A stretch of 22,058 nt of DNA. Origin: Erysipelotrichaceae bacterium. GTDB taxonomy: Bacteria > Bacillota_I > Bacilli_A > Erysipelotrichales > Erysipelotrichaceae. The notes under the pieces are model-generated. The model saw only the letters and a list, made by a program, of their open reading frames with translations. It did not search any database and was not told where the DNA came from. The DNA is taken from assembly GCA_016302195.1 (NCBI GenBank), contig JAEDOA010000014.1, positions 1 to 22,058 of the forward strand. The letters run 5' to 3'. Below, one piece after another: positions 15,530-22,058 of the stretch (the stretch's first letter is position 1; each line of letters opens with the position of its first letter). The translations under genes were made by a program, and so were the position numbers.

Positions 15530-16571
15530 AAAGAAGGTAGGCTTCATTATTTTTTTGTCAGTAGTTATTGTTATATTACTTGCCTTTTTATTTGCTTTTA
15601 GATTTTATTTAGATAAAACTAAGGCTGTAAGCAATGAAAGCGAGACGGTCTTCTTTACAATTAATGAAGGCGATTATATGAGCGATGTTATCGACAAATT
15701 ATATGATGCAGGTCTTATTCAGGATAAAAAGATTACAAAATTGTTTGTCAAGCTGAATAAGGTCAATGATTATTATGCCGGTAACTATGTATTAGATAAG
15801 AATATGAGCTTGGCTCAAATATTTGCCCATTTGTCAGATCAAAGTAACGCAAGCGTTCAAGAGGTAACAGTTACGATTGTAGATGGTTATTGGGCAAAGG
15901 ATGCTGCCGAAGCAATCAGCGAGAAAACTAATCTTACTTACCAGCAAATCATGGATAAGTGGAATGATATGGAATATATCGATTCATTAATGGATAAATA
16001 TCAGTTTTTAACTGAGGATATCTTTAATTCTGAGCATTGTTATCTTGAAGGATTTATTTATCCAGAGACATACAATTTCTATTCAGTTACGACTGTTGAA
16101 CAGGTCACTGAAAAGATTTTGGATTATGCTAATGATGTTTATTTAAGATATGCTGATCAAATAAAGGAATCTAATATGTCAACTTATCAAGTCTATACTT
16201 TGGCTAGTATGATATTGTTTGAAGCCAATAATCAGCATGATATGGAATTAGTTAGCAGTGTATTCCACAATAGATTGGATGATGATTATTTATTACAATC
16301 ATCTGTAACAGTTTGTTATGCTTTATATAACTATGATTCATGGCAACAATGTGAGACAAATATAGATATTGATTCAAAATATAACACGTATAAATATGCG
16401 GGATTACCTATTGGCCCAATATGTAATCCAAATGAGATGGCAATTAATGCTGCACTAAACCCAGCAGTGAGCAATTATTATTATTTCATAGCTGATGTTG
16501 ATACTGGAAAGGTTTATTTCTCAGAAACATATCAGCAGCATTTACAATTAATAGATAAATATTTAAATTAA
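15507..16571 (+). CDS. mltG: Endolytic murein transglycosylase MltG
   Basis: MltG cuts nascent glycan strands at the membrane and sets their length. I start at ATG 15507 (GGAG at 15497-15500) instead of the in-frame TTG at 15483, giving 354 residues. There is a basic cytoplasmic start (SSKSKTKKK), one span (11-31), a LysM-like region (NEGDYMSDVIDKLYDAGLI, about 53-71) and the YceG catalytic domain. Catalytic Glu239 lies in ASMILFEA and is followed by VSSVFHNRL. YNTYKYAGLPIGPICNP and YYYFIADVDTGKVYFSE match the family end. The glutamate two residues before the catalytic one (ExE in E. coli, from memory) is Leu237 here. The gene overlaps the DUF1292 gene by 23 bases; udk follows after 18 bases. 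Confidence 0.93.
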   Translation: MSSKSKTKKKVGFIIFLSVVIVILLAFLFAFRFYLDKTKAVSNESETVFFTINEGDYMSDVIDKLYDAGLIQDKKITKLFVKLNKVNDYYAGNYVLDKNMSLAQIFAHLSDQSNASVQEVTVTIVDGYWAKDAAEAISEKTNLTYQQIMDKWNDMEYIDSLMDKYQFLTEDIFNSEHCYLEGFIYPETYNFYSVTTVEQVTEKILDYANDVYLRYADQIKESNMSTYQVYTLASMILFEANNQHDMELVSSVFHNRLDDDYLLQSSVTVCYALYNYDSWQQCETNIDIDSKYNTYKYAGLPIGPICNPNEMAINAALNPAVSNYYYFIADVDTGKVYFSETYQQHLQLIDKYLN

Positions 16572-16589
16572 AAGGAGAAGTATATTATT

Positions 16590-17222
16590 ATGTCAAGGCC
16601 TGTAATTATTGGAATAGCTGGTGGAAGTGCTAGCGGCAAAACATCAGTAGCAGAAATTTTAAGAGACGCTTATGATGGAAACAATTCTGTAACCATTATT
16701 CGTCAGGATGACTACTACAAAGATCAATCGCATATGCCTTTTGAAGAAAGATTAAAAACCAATTATGATCATCCATTCGCATTCGATAATGATTTATTGA
16801 TCGATCAGCTTAATAAGCTTATTGAAGGCTATTCAATTGAAAAACCAACTTATGATTATGCGAATCATACAAGAAGTTCTGTTACTGAAACTATATCACC
16901 ATGTGATGTAATTATTCTTGAAGGCTTATTCGTATTACAGGATGAAGCAATTAGAAATATGCTTGATATGAAAATATTTATAGATACTGACGCTGACATT
17001 CGTTTTATTCGCCGTTTAAAAAGAGATGTCAAAGAAAGAGCTAGAACACTAGAATCTGTCTGTCAACAATATATGACAACTGTAAGAGTTATGCATAATG
17101 CCTTTGTTGAACCAAGCAAGAAGTATGCTGATATCATTATTCCAGAAGGGTCACATAATACTGTAGCTATTGATTTGTTGATGACTAAGATTAGTAGTAT
17201 AATAAAAAATAACTTGCATTAG
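16590..17222 (+). CDS. udk: Uridine kinase
   Basis: A 210-residue P-loop kinase that phosphorylates uridine and cytidine to UMP and CMP in pyrimidine salvage. Marks: Walker A GGSASGKTS (11-19), the nucleoside-binding DDYYKDQ and YDHPFAFD segments, YDYANHTR, and the LID-like FIDTDADIRFIRRLKRD with its arginines. Length is normal. AGGAG lies about ten bases before the ATG. It stands between mltG and greA; in Bacillus a methyltransferase and two U32 peptidase genes lie between mltG and udk, and these are absent here. Confidence 0.96.
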   Translation: MSRPVIIGIAGGSASGKTSVAEILRDAYDGNNSVTIIRQDDYYKDQSHMPFEERLKTNYDHPFAFDNDLLIDQLNKLIEGYSIEKPTYDYANHTRSSVTETISPCDVIILEGLFVLQDEAIRNMLDMKIFIDTDADIRFIRRLKRDVKERARTLESVCQQYMTTVRVMHNAFVEPSKKYADIIIPEGSHNTVAIDLLMTKISSIIKNNLH

Positions 17223-17236
17223 AAGGGAGTATATAA

Positions 17237-17914
17237 ATGGAAGAGAATAAATATGCTTTAACCGTTGAGGGTTTAGAGAATTTAGAAAGAGAATATATTG
17301 ATTTACTGCATGTTCAACGTTACCAAAATATTGAAGACTTAAAAGCAGCTAGAGCTCAAGGAGACTTATCGGAAAATGCTGACTACGATGCAGCAAGAGA
17401 TCAACAGGGAAAGATTGAAGCTAAAATCAAGCAATATGATTATATGCTTTCTAATCTGGAATTAATTGACGTTAAAGAAACCAAGTCAAAAGCTAAACTA
17501 GCTGAAGAATTGGAAAAATTATCAAAGCAAAGGGTTGAAAATGCTGATGAGGTTGAAAAACAGAAGCAAAATGGATTAGTTGACAATGAAGAATTAGCTA
17601 AGGCAATTGATCAATTGGCTAAAACTGAGACAAGATATAAAATTGTTGAGTATTTGCTTACAAATGGAGCTGAAGTAGTAAAAACAAAAGGTAAAAAGAC
17701 TGTTAAGCTGGGTTCTACGGTAACCATTGAAACCTTAGATGAGCATGAAATAGAAACATATACTATTGTTGGTACAGTAGAAGCTGATCCATTAAATGGA
17801 AAGATTTCTAATGAATCTCCACTAGCAAGCGCCTTAATGGATAAAAAACAGGATGATACAGTTACAGTTATGGTAGCTCATCCATACAAAGTTAAAATTA
17901 AGGAAATTAATTAG
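17237..17914 (+). CDS. greA: GreA-type transcript cleavage factor with duplicated coiled coil
   Basis: GreA enters the RNA polymerase secondary channel with an N-terminal coiled coil and helps the enzyme cut backtracked RNA. The catalytic tip GDLSENADY (42-50; Asp43, Glu46) is intact. So is the C-terminal FKBP-like domain (GSTVTIETL, YTIVGTVEADP, GKISNESPLASALM, 159-225). The family is about 158 residues; this one has 225. The excess, about residues 80-152, lies between coiled coil and C-terminal domain and resembles a second copy of the hairpin: LSKQRVENADEV (95-106) against LHVQRYQNIEDL (24-35), and ETRYKIVEYLLTN (131-143) against EAKIKQYDYMLSN (61-73). At the tip of copy 2 Asp43 and Glu46 become Leu114 and Asn117. 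The gene has a good ribosome site and follows udk by 14 bases. Confidence 0.92.
   Translation: MEENKYALTVEGLENLEREYIDLLHVQRYQNIEDLKAARAQGDLSENADYDAARDQQGKIEAKIKQYDYMLSNLELIDVKETKSKAKLAEELEKLSKQRVENADEVEKQKQNGLVDNEELAKAIDQLAKTETRYKIVEYLLTNGAEVVKTKGKKTVKLGSTVTIETLDEHEIETYTIVGTVEADPLNGKISNESPLASALMDKKQDDTVTVMVAHPYKVKIKEIN
17306..17665 (+). repeat. Diverged internal duplication within greA
   Basis: Copy 1 is at about 17306-17455 (residues 24-73) and copy 2 at about 17519-17665 (residues 95-143), with a 70-71 codon offset. Matched positions include Leu24/95, Gln27/98, Arg28/99, Asn31/102, Gly42/113, Glu61/131, Lys65/135, Tyr69/139, Leu71/141 and Asn73/143, plus acidic and Leu/Met or Ser/Thr swaps. 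By hand count the last 13 codons of each copy agree at about 22 of 39 bases, so the duplication is old. Confidence 0.65.
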
Positions 17915-17946
17915 GAATTAGTTTATCAAGAAATTAATATTATGAT

Positions 17947-18420
17947 ATGAAAAAGATTGTAATATTAGTTTCTTTTTTTATCGCAGGATTTTTTCTGTTT
18001 CCAATTGATAACCAATATCAATTATCAGATTATTTAACTGATAAAATAAAGGTTGAGATAAAAGGCTGTGTCAAAAATCCAGGAATATACTATCTTGATA
18101 GCTATAGCACTATTAATGATTTGTTTCAAAAGGCTGTCTTGTTAGAAAACAGTGATACATCAAGCATTAATGGAAATATGGTATTAAAGAATAATGATGT
18201 ACTAATTATTAACGAAAGAAATGAAGTTGAAAAAATATCAATTAACTTTGCCACACTTGAACAATTAACTACTTTGCCTAATATTGGCGAAAAAACCGCT
18301 AGAAATATAATTGAATACCGCAATGAAAATGGGCTTTTTCAAAGAATAGAGGATATAAAAAATGTTAAAGGCATAGCAGATAAAAAATTTGAAGCTATAA
18401 AGGATCTAATATCTTTATGA
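17947..18420 (+). CDS. comEA: ComEA-like DNA-binding protein of the competence system
   Basis: A 157-residue protein with an N-terminal membrane anchor (about 4-18), an SLBB-type domain (IKVEIKGCVKNPGIYYLD onward, about 34-90) and a C-terminal double helix-hairpin-helix: INFATLEQLTTLPNIGEKTARNII and FQRIEDIKNVKGIADKKFEAI. This is the ComEA arrangement; ComEA binds incoming double-stranded DNA outside the membrane and hands it to ComEC. No clear Shine-Dalgarno lies upstream, only AAGAAA, so expression may be low or regulated. Its TGA overlaps the comEC ATG by four bases. The 32 bases after greA hold no clear terminator. Confidence 0.92.
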   Translation: MKKIVILVSFFIAGFFLFPIDNQYQLSDYLTDKIKVEIKGCVKNPGIYYLDSYSTINDLFQKAVLLENSDTSSINGNMVLKNNDVLIINERNEVEKISINFATLEQLTTLPNIGEKTARNIIEYRNENGLFQRIEDIKNVKGIADKKFEAIKDLISL

Positions 18421-20249
18421 ATTTGCTCAGCTTAGCTCTATCGTTTATCATTGTAGGACTATTTAAAGGCTTCTATTGCCGGCTTTTAACTGTAATATTA
18501 TTGCTTATAATATATTATCGTTATGATTATATTAACTACAAAAAATATAGCATCTTTTTATTACTATTTTTAGTATTTTCAATTAATATTAATAGTTGCG
18601 ATATAAAATATGGTTATGTAAATAAAATAAGAAATAATTACTTTCAACTAACTAACGGCATGCATCAGCTAGTTGTCTATGGTGATAGTTCTAATGTAAA
18701 TCTATATGATAAAGTTATCATTAATACAGATTACAAACCAATTACATCAAATACTAACTTTGAAATTACAAACTATTATGATTACTGCAAAGGTAATAAC
18801 ATCATTGGTACATTGACTATCAAGGATGTTCAAGTTATTCCTACTTTCTTAAAAACAATAAAAACAACAATCGACTCTGATTTGTATCTTTACTCTTCAA
18901 CTGCTATAAAACTGAGCTTGATATTATCGTTATTTAAGATGATTTTAAAAAAGTTTTTTTATAGAAGCACAGTTAACAAGATGGTTCTTTTTCTATCGAT
19001 TCTGTTAAGTTATAACTGTGGGTTTGATTATGGTTGTATTAGAATAATGATTATTTCTCTTTTAAATTGCCTTGATTTGGATAATAAAAATAAAACAGCA
19101 ATATATATTATAATTTTGGCATATTATCGGCCCTATTATATTTGTAGTTTAGCTTTTCTGCTGCCAGTCTCTTATCGATTAATCAATTGTTTAACTGAAA
19201 AAAGAAGTTTTTTTGTAAATCTGTTAGTTTGTCTAATAATCCAGTTAATATTTCTTGAAGAAGTAAGTATTTTACAGTTAGTATTGTTTCCTGTTTTTAG
19301 AATATTAGGGTCATTAAATTATTTGATCTCTCTTTTTGGTCTAAATACATTATTGTCTGAGCAGATTGATAATTTATATTTAATAACTAATAAATACTTG
19401 TTGTCAGGGCATATCAACATTTTTTTAATCTGTATAATAGTAAGTTGTTTTTACTTTTATGTTGTAAAGAATAAAAACAGGTATATCAGCTTTATTATTT
19501 TACTATTGCTTATCAATAATTTCATTAGATTATTCATTCCAATATATACAGTAAGTTATTTAGATGTTTCACAAGCGGATTGTGCAATAATTACTTTACC
19601 ATTTTCGCAGAAAGGTTTGATGATAGACTGTGGGGGTAATAGGTATAAAGATATTGGAAATGATATTATTATTCCCTATTTAAAAAGAGAAAAAATTAGG
19701 GAACTGGAAATAATAATTACTCACCATGATATCGACCATGATGGCAGTTTATCTTCACTGTCTAATAATTTTCTAGTTACCAATATTTATACTAAAAAAA
19801 TGCAGCAGATTATGATAAAAAATCTTAAAGTGTTAAATCCTGTCTATGACAAAGAATATTATGATGAAAACAAGGATTCGCTAGTAAGCTATTTCAAAAT
19901 AAATCAATTTGGCTTTCTATTTTTAGCCGATGTTGATAAAGAGGTAGAGCAAGACATAGCATATCAATATAATTTATTAGATGTAGATGTCGTCAAAATT
20001 GCTCATCACGGTTCAAATACTTCAACAAGTGAAGTTATGCTTTCTACATTTAAACCAGAACTAGCAATTATTTCGGTTGGAAATAACAATTCTTATAATC
20101 ATCCAGACGAAAGGGTAATAAACCTATTGGATGGTTTTAAGATAAAAAGACTTCAAACCAACATTAATGGAGCTATAAAAATATATGTCTTTAATCATCT
20201 GTTGATATATCAGACTGCTAAAAACAAATTTGGCTTACTATTCAAATAA
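18417..20249 (+). CDS. comEC: ComEC/Rec2-type DNA uptake channel, reduced
   Basis: ComEC carries single-stranded DNA through the membrane. The 610 residues (usual length is above 700) hold three N-terminal spans (about 3-56), an OB-like extracellular part (about 60-145) and a multi-span competence domain. The C-terminal metallo-beta-lactamase domain shows YLDVSQAD (381-388), THHDIDHDG (435-443), a FLADVD segment, KIAHHGSNTS and ISVGNNNSYNHPDE, so its metal site looks complete. Two things differ from the family as I know it. The stretch between the OB part and the competence domain seems missing, and the usual H-x-x-x-x-SG-x-H motif there reads YLYSSTAIKL. The family DVGQGD motif is DVSQAD. 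Function as a channel is likely but not certain. It is coupled to comEA. Confidence 0.88.
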   Translation: MNLLSLALSFIIVGLFKGFYCRLLTVILLLIIYYRYDYINYKKYSIFLLLFLVFSININSCDIKYGYVNKIRNNYFQLTNGMHQLVVYGDSSNVNLYDKVIINTDYKPITSNTNFEITNYYDYCKGNNIIGTLTIKDVQVIPTFLKTIKTTIDSDLYLYSSTAIKLSLILSLFKMILKKFFYRSTVNKMVLFLSILLSYNCGFDYGCIRIMIISLLNCLDLDNKNKTAIYIIILAYYRPYYICSLAFLLPVSYRLINCLTEKRSFFVNLLVCLIIQLIFLEEVSILQLVLFPVFRILGSLNYLISLFGLNTLLSEQIDNLYLITNKYLLSGHINIFLICIIVSCFYFYVVKNKNRYISFIILLLLINNFIRLFIPIYTVSYLDVSQADCAIITLPFSQKGLMIDCGGNRYKDIGNDIIIPYLKREKIRELEIIITHHDIDHDGSLSSLSNNFLVTNIYTKKMQQIMIKNLKVLNPVYDKEYYDENKDSLVSYFKINQFGFLFLADVDKEVEQDIAYQYNLLDVDVVKIAHHGSNTSTSEVMLSTFKPELAIISVGNNNSYNHPDERVINLLDGFKIKRLQTNINGAIKIYVFNHLLIYQTAKNKFGLLFK

Positions 20250-20256
20250 CAAAGCA

Positions 20257-20265
20257 TGGTATAAT
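20257..20265 (+). promoter_or_regulatory. Extended -10 promoter before holA
   Basis: TGGTATAAT is a perfect extended -10, 17 bases before the holA ATG. No good -35 is visible. The predicted transcription start, near 20272, falls on the ribosome site TTAGGAGAT. Confidence 0.6.
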
Positions 20266-20282
20266 GATTTAGGAGATTTTAT

Positions 20283-21242
20283 ATGAATTATTTGCTTATT
20301 GGAAATGAAATATATGGTCAAAATCAAAGAAAAAAGCAATTGATAGAACAATATGTTAGTATAGATGATCAGATGAATCTGACCTATTACAATGAGGAGG
20401 CAAATAATGATATTAGACAACTGATTATTCAATGTCAGACATATCCCTTTTTGTCTGATTATCGAGTGATCGTATATGAAAATCCTTCTTTTATTTTCGA
20501 TAGCAAGCTACTAGATGCAAAACAACAGCAGGCTCTGGTTGATTACTTGTCTAATCCTGTTGAAACTACAGTTCTCATTATGGTTATTAACAAGACTGTT
20601 AACAGTAATTCTCTCATATATAAAAAAATAAGCAAATATTTTAAAATCGAGAAATTTGATAAGTTAAGCCAAAATGATTTTGAAAAATTGGTTAGAGATG
20701 ATTTGAAAAAGAACAATGTCAATATTAGTAAAGATGCTTTGGAGTTGTTGCTGTCGCGATTGGATAATGATGTCGAGAAATACAAAAATGAATTAAACAA
20801 ACTACTTACTTATGGGACTAAACTAGATTATCAAGACATTGACTATCTAATCAACCAACCGATAGAAAATGATATTTTCAAGCTAACTAACGCCATCAAC
20901 CAAAATGATTTGGCCGCAAGTTTAAAAGTGTATCGTGATTTATTAACAAATAATAAAAATGATGTATTGTCAATTATCGGTTTATTAGCAAGCCAGTATC
21001 GATCGATGTCACAAGTTAAATTATTATCTCAATTAGGGTATAATAATGCGCAGATTGCTGCTAAATTGAATGTATCAGCAGGCAGTGTTTACTATAAGCT
21101 AAGAGATAGTTTAAACCTATCAGCAAAGGAATTGATGAACAAGTTAAATCAATTGGCAATTTTAGATGAAAGTATCAAAAGTGGCTTAACAGAACCCGTT
21201 AGTGGATTGGAATTGTTTATTATTAGAAATACGAGGAGTTAA
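20283..21242 (+). CDS. holA: DNA polymerase III delta subunit
   Basis: The delta subunit opens the sliding clamp ring within the clamp loader. The 319 residues match the Firmicute HolA layout: an N-terminal AAA-like region without a Walker A (NYLLIGNEIYGQNQRKK), a middle DYRVIVYENPSFI and VLIMVINK strand, the KIEKFDKLSQNDFEKLV helix region, the DVEKYKNELNKLLTYG lid and a C-terminal collar (LLASQYRSMSQVKLLSQLGYN). It follows comEC as in Bacillus. AGGAGAT lies six bases before the ATG. The next gene begins after one base. Confidence 0.94.
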   Translation: MNYLLIGNEIYGQNQRKKQLIEQYVSIDDQMNLTYYNEEANNDIRQLIIQCQTYPFLSDYRVIVYENPSFIFDSKLLDAKQQQALVDYLSNPVETTVLIMVINKTVNSNSLIYKKISKYFKIEKFDKLSQNDFEKLVRDDLKKNNVNISKDALELLLSRLDNDVEKYKNELNKLLTYGTKLDYQDIDYLINQPIENDIFKLTNAINQNDLAASLKVYRDLLTNNKNDVLSIIGLLASQYRSMSQVKLLSQLGYNNAQIAAKLNVSAGSVYYKLRDSLNLSAKELMNKLNQLAILDESIKSGLTEPVSGLELFIIRNTRS

Positions 21243-21243
21243 A

Positions 21244-22058
21244 ATGGAATCATTAAAAGAGTTATATCGCATTGGTCCAGGACCTTCATCATCTCATACA
21301 TTGGCAGTAAGAAATGCCTGCCTTTTATATTTGGATAAATACCCAAACTATAGTAAATATTATGTAACCTTATGCGGTTCATTAGCTTTAACTGGTAAGG
21401 GCCATATGAGTGATAAAATAATAGAAAAAGTATTTGGTCAGCAAAATGTTGAAATTTCTTTTCAAAGACAAATGTATATGGATAAACCAAATGTTTTGAT
21501 TTTTCATACAGATAATAATGAAAACGAGATGATTATCATTTCAACGGGTGGGGGAGCAATAGAGGTTGTTGGCCAGGAAAGCTTAGTTGATAAAAATGTT
21601 TATCCGCATAACTCGCTTAAAGAAATAAAACAATATTGTAGTGAAAATAATCTCAGGTTTGTTGATTATGTTTACCAATGCGAAAAGGATATCAAACCAT
21701 ATTTGTTGGAAGTTTGTAACTGGATGATTTTAGAGATTGAAAATGGCCTAAATAGTCAGGGCATTTTACCAGGAGAATTAAAATTGCAAAAAGTTGCCAA
21801 TCGTTTATGGAAAAAAGCAATTGAATGCCAAGATGAAACAGTTAAACAAAAACTATTAATTAGCAGTTACGCCTATGCGGCTATGGAAGAAAATGCTCAA
21901 GGCAATATGGTTGTTACTGCTCCAACTTTAGGAAGCTGTGGTGTATTAAGCTCAATTCTGCGTTTCTATTATCAAAAAGGTTTCGATAAAGATATACTTG
22001 CCGATGGACTAGCTGTTAGCGGCTTATTTGGCAATCTAGTTAAGACAAATGCTTCTAT
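21244..22058 (+). CDS. L-serine dehydratase (ammonia-lyase), 5' part, runs off the right edge
   Basis: The frame opens at ATG 21244, with GAGGAG ten bases upstream, and is still open at the edge (271 codons). The N-terminal beta domain shows YRIGPGPSSSHT (8-19). The alpha domain begins later with YAYAAMEENAQGNMVVTAPTLGSCGVLSS, which holds the first of the cysteines for the 4Fe-4S cluster. The two domains are therefore fused in one chain, as in E. coli SdaA, whereas Bacillus has separate sdaAA and sdaAB. The enzyme splits serine to pyruvate and ammonia and is oxygen-sensitive, which suits an anaerobe. The gene lies one base after the holA stop and is probably co-transcribed with it. Confidence 0.93.
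   Translation, partial: MESLKELYRIGPGPSSSHTLAVRNACLLYLDKYPNYSKYYVTLCGSLALTGKGHMSDKIIEKVFGQQNVEISFQRQMYMDKPNVLIFHTDNNENEMIIISTGGGAIEVVGQESLVDKNVYPHNSLKEIKQYCSENNLRFVDYVYQCEKDIKPYLLEVCNWMILEIENGLNSQGILPGELKLQKVANRLWKKAIECQDETVKQKLLISSYAYAAMEENAQGNMVVTAPTLGSCGVLSSILRFYYQKGFDKDILADGLAVSGLFGNLVKTNAS

Noticed and set aside
16195..16275. Catalytically dead MltG
   Set aside because: The residue changed is the first glutamate of the ExE motif; by my recollection of E. coli numbering the catalytic one is the second, which is kept.
975..18420. Possible reading of TGA as tryptophan
   Set aside because: TGA ends several genes exactly at ATGA or TGATG junctions (978, 3979, 7375, 18420), and family lengths fit TGA as a stop.

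Overview
The window is 22 kb of AT-rich chromosome from a low-GC Gram-positive bacterium (Bacillota). It carries strong AGGAGG-type ribosome-binding sites, sigma-A promoters that often have extended -10 boxes (TGnTATAAT), two T-box leaders, Spx, IreB, DUF1292 and YitT proteins, and the Firmicute gene order alaS-ireB-ruvX-DUF1292-mltG-udk-greA followed by comEA-comEC-holA. TGA is used as a stop, for example in the ATGA and TGATG overlaps, so this is not a code-4 Mollicute. An Erysipelotrichia-like lineage is my best guess, not a proven one.

Layout: (1) At 1-250, on the minus strand, is the start of a lipoprotein gene with its own promoter. (2) At 442-2086 is a three-gene unit for housecleaning and tRNA modification: histidine phosphatase, RdgB/HAM1 NTPase and TrmL. 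(3) From 2092 a new promoter drives a 55-residue single-span membrane protein overlapping a YitT-family membrane protein. A compact MacAB-like export module follows (adaptor, ATPase, FtsX-type permease). (4) trpS runs the other way; its stop and the permease stop share the same CTAG. Upstream of trpS is a Trp T-box leader. (5) Divergent from trpS, spx-mnmA-recD2-5-FCL-DUF1893 forms a tight operon. (6) An Ala T-box with a clear terminator precedes alaS, ireB, ruvX, a DUF1292 gene, mltG, udk and greA. (7) comEA-comEC, then holA from its own promoter, then the start of an L-serine dehydratase gene that runs off the right edge.

Most of the window is core housekeeping, but several proteins differ from textbook forms. 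GreA is about 70 residues too long, and the extra stretch looks like a second, diverged copy of its coiled-coil hairpin without the catalytic acids at the tip. Spx aligns to the Bacillus protein without gaps for about 110 residues, but its C-terminal tail is replaced by a four-cysteine cluster with an acidic end. ComEC looks reduced in the channel domain. Both T-boxes carry the variable base expected for the discriminator of their tRNA (UGGC for Trp, UGGU for Ala). The Ala leader has a textbook terminator, whereas the Trp leader has none I can find. I see no mobile elements, CRISPR arrays, rRNA or tRNA genes.
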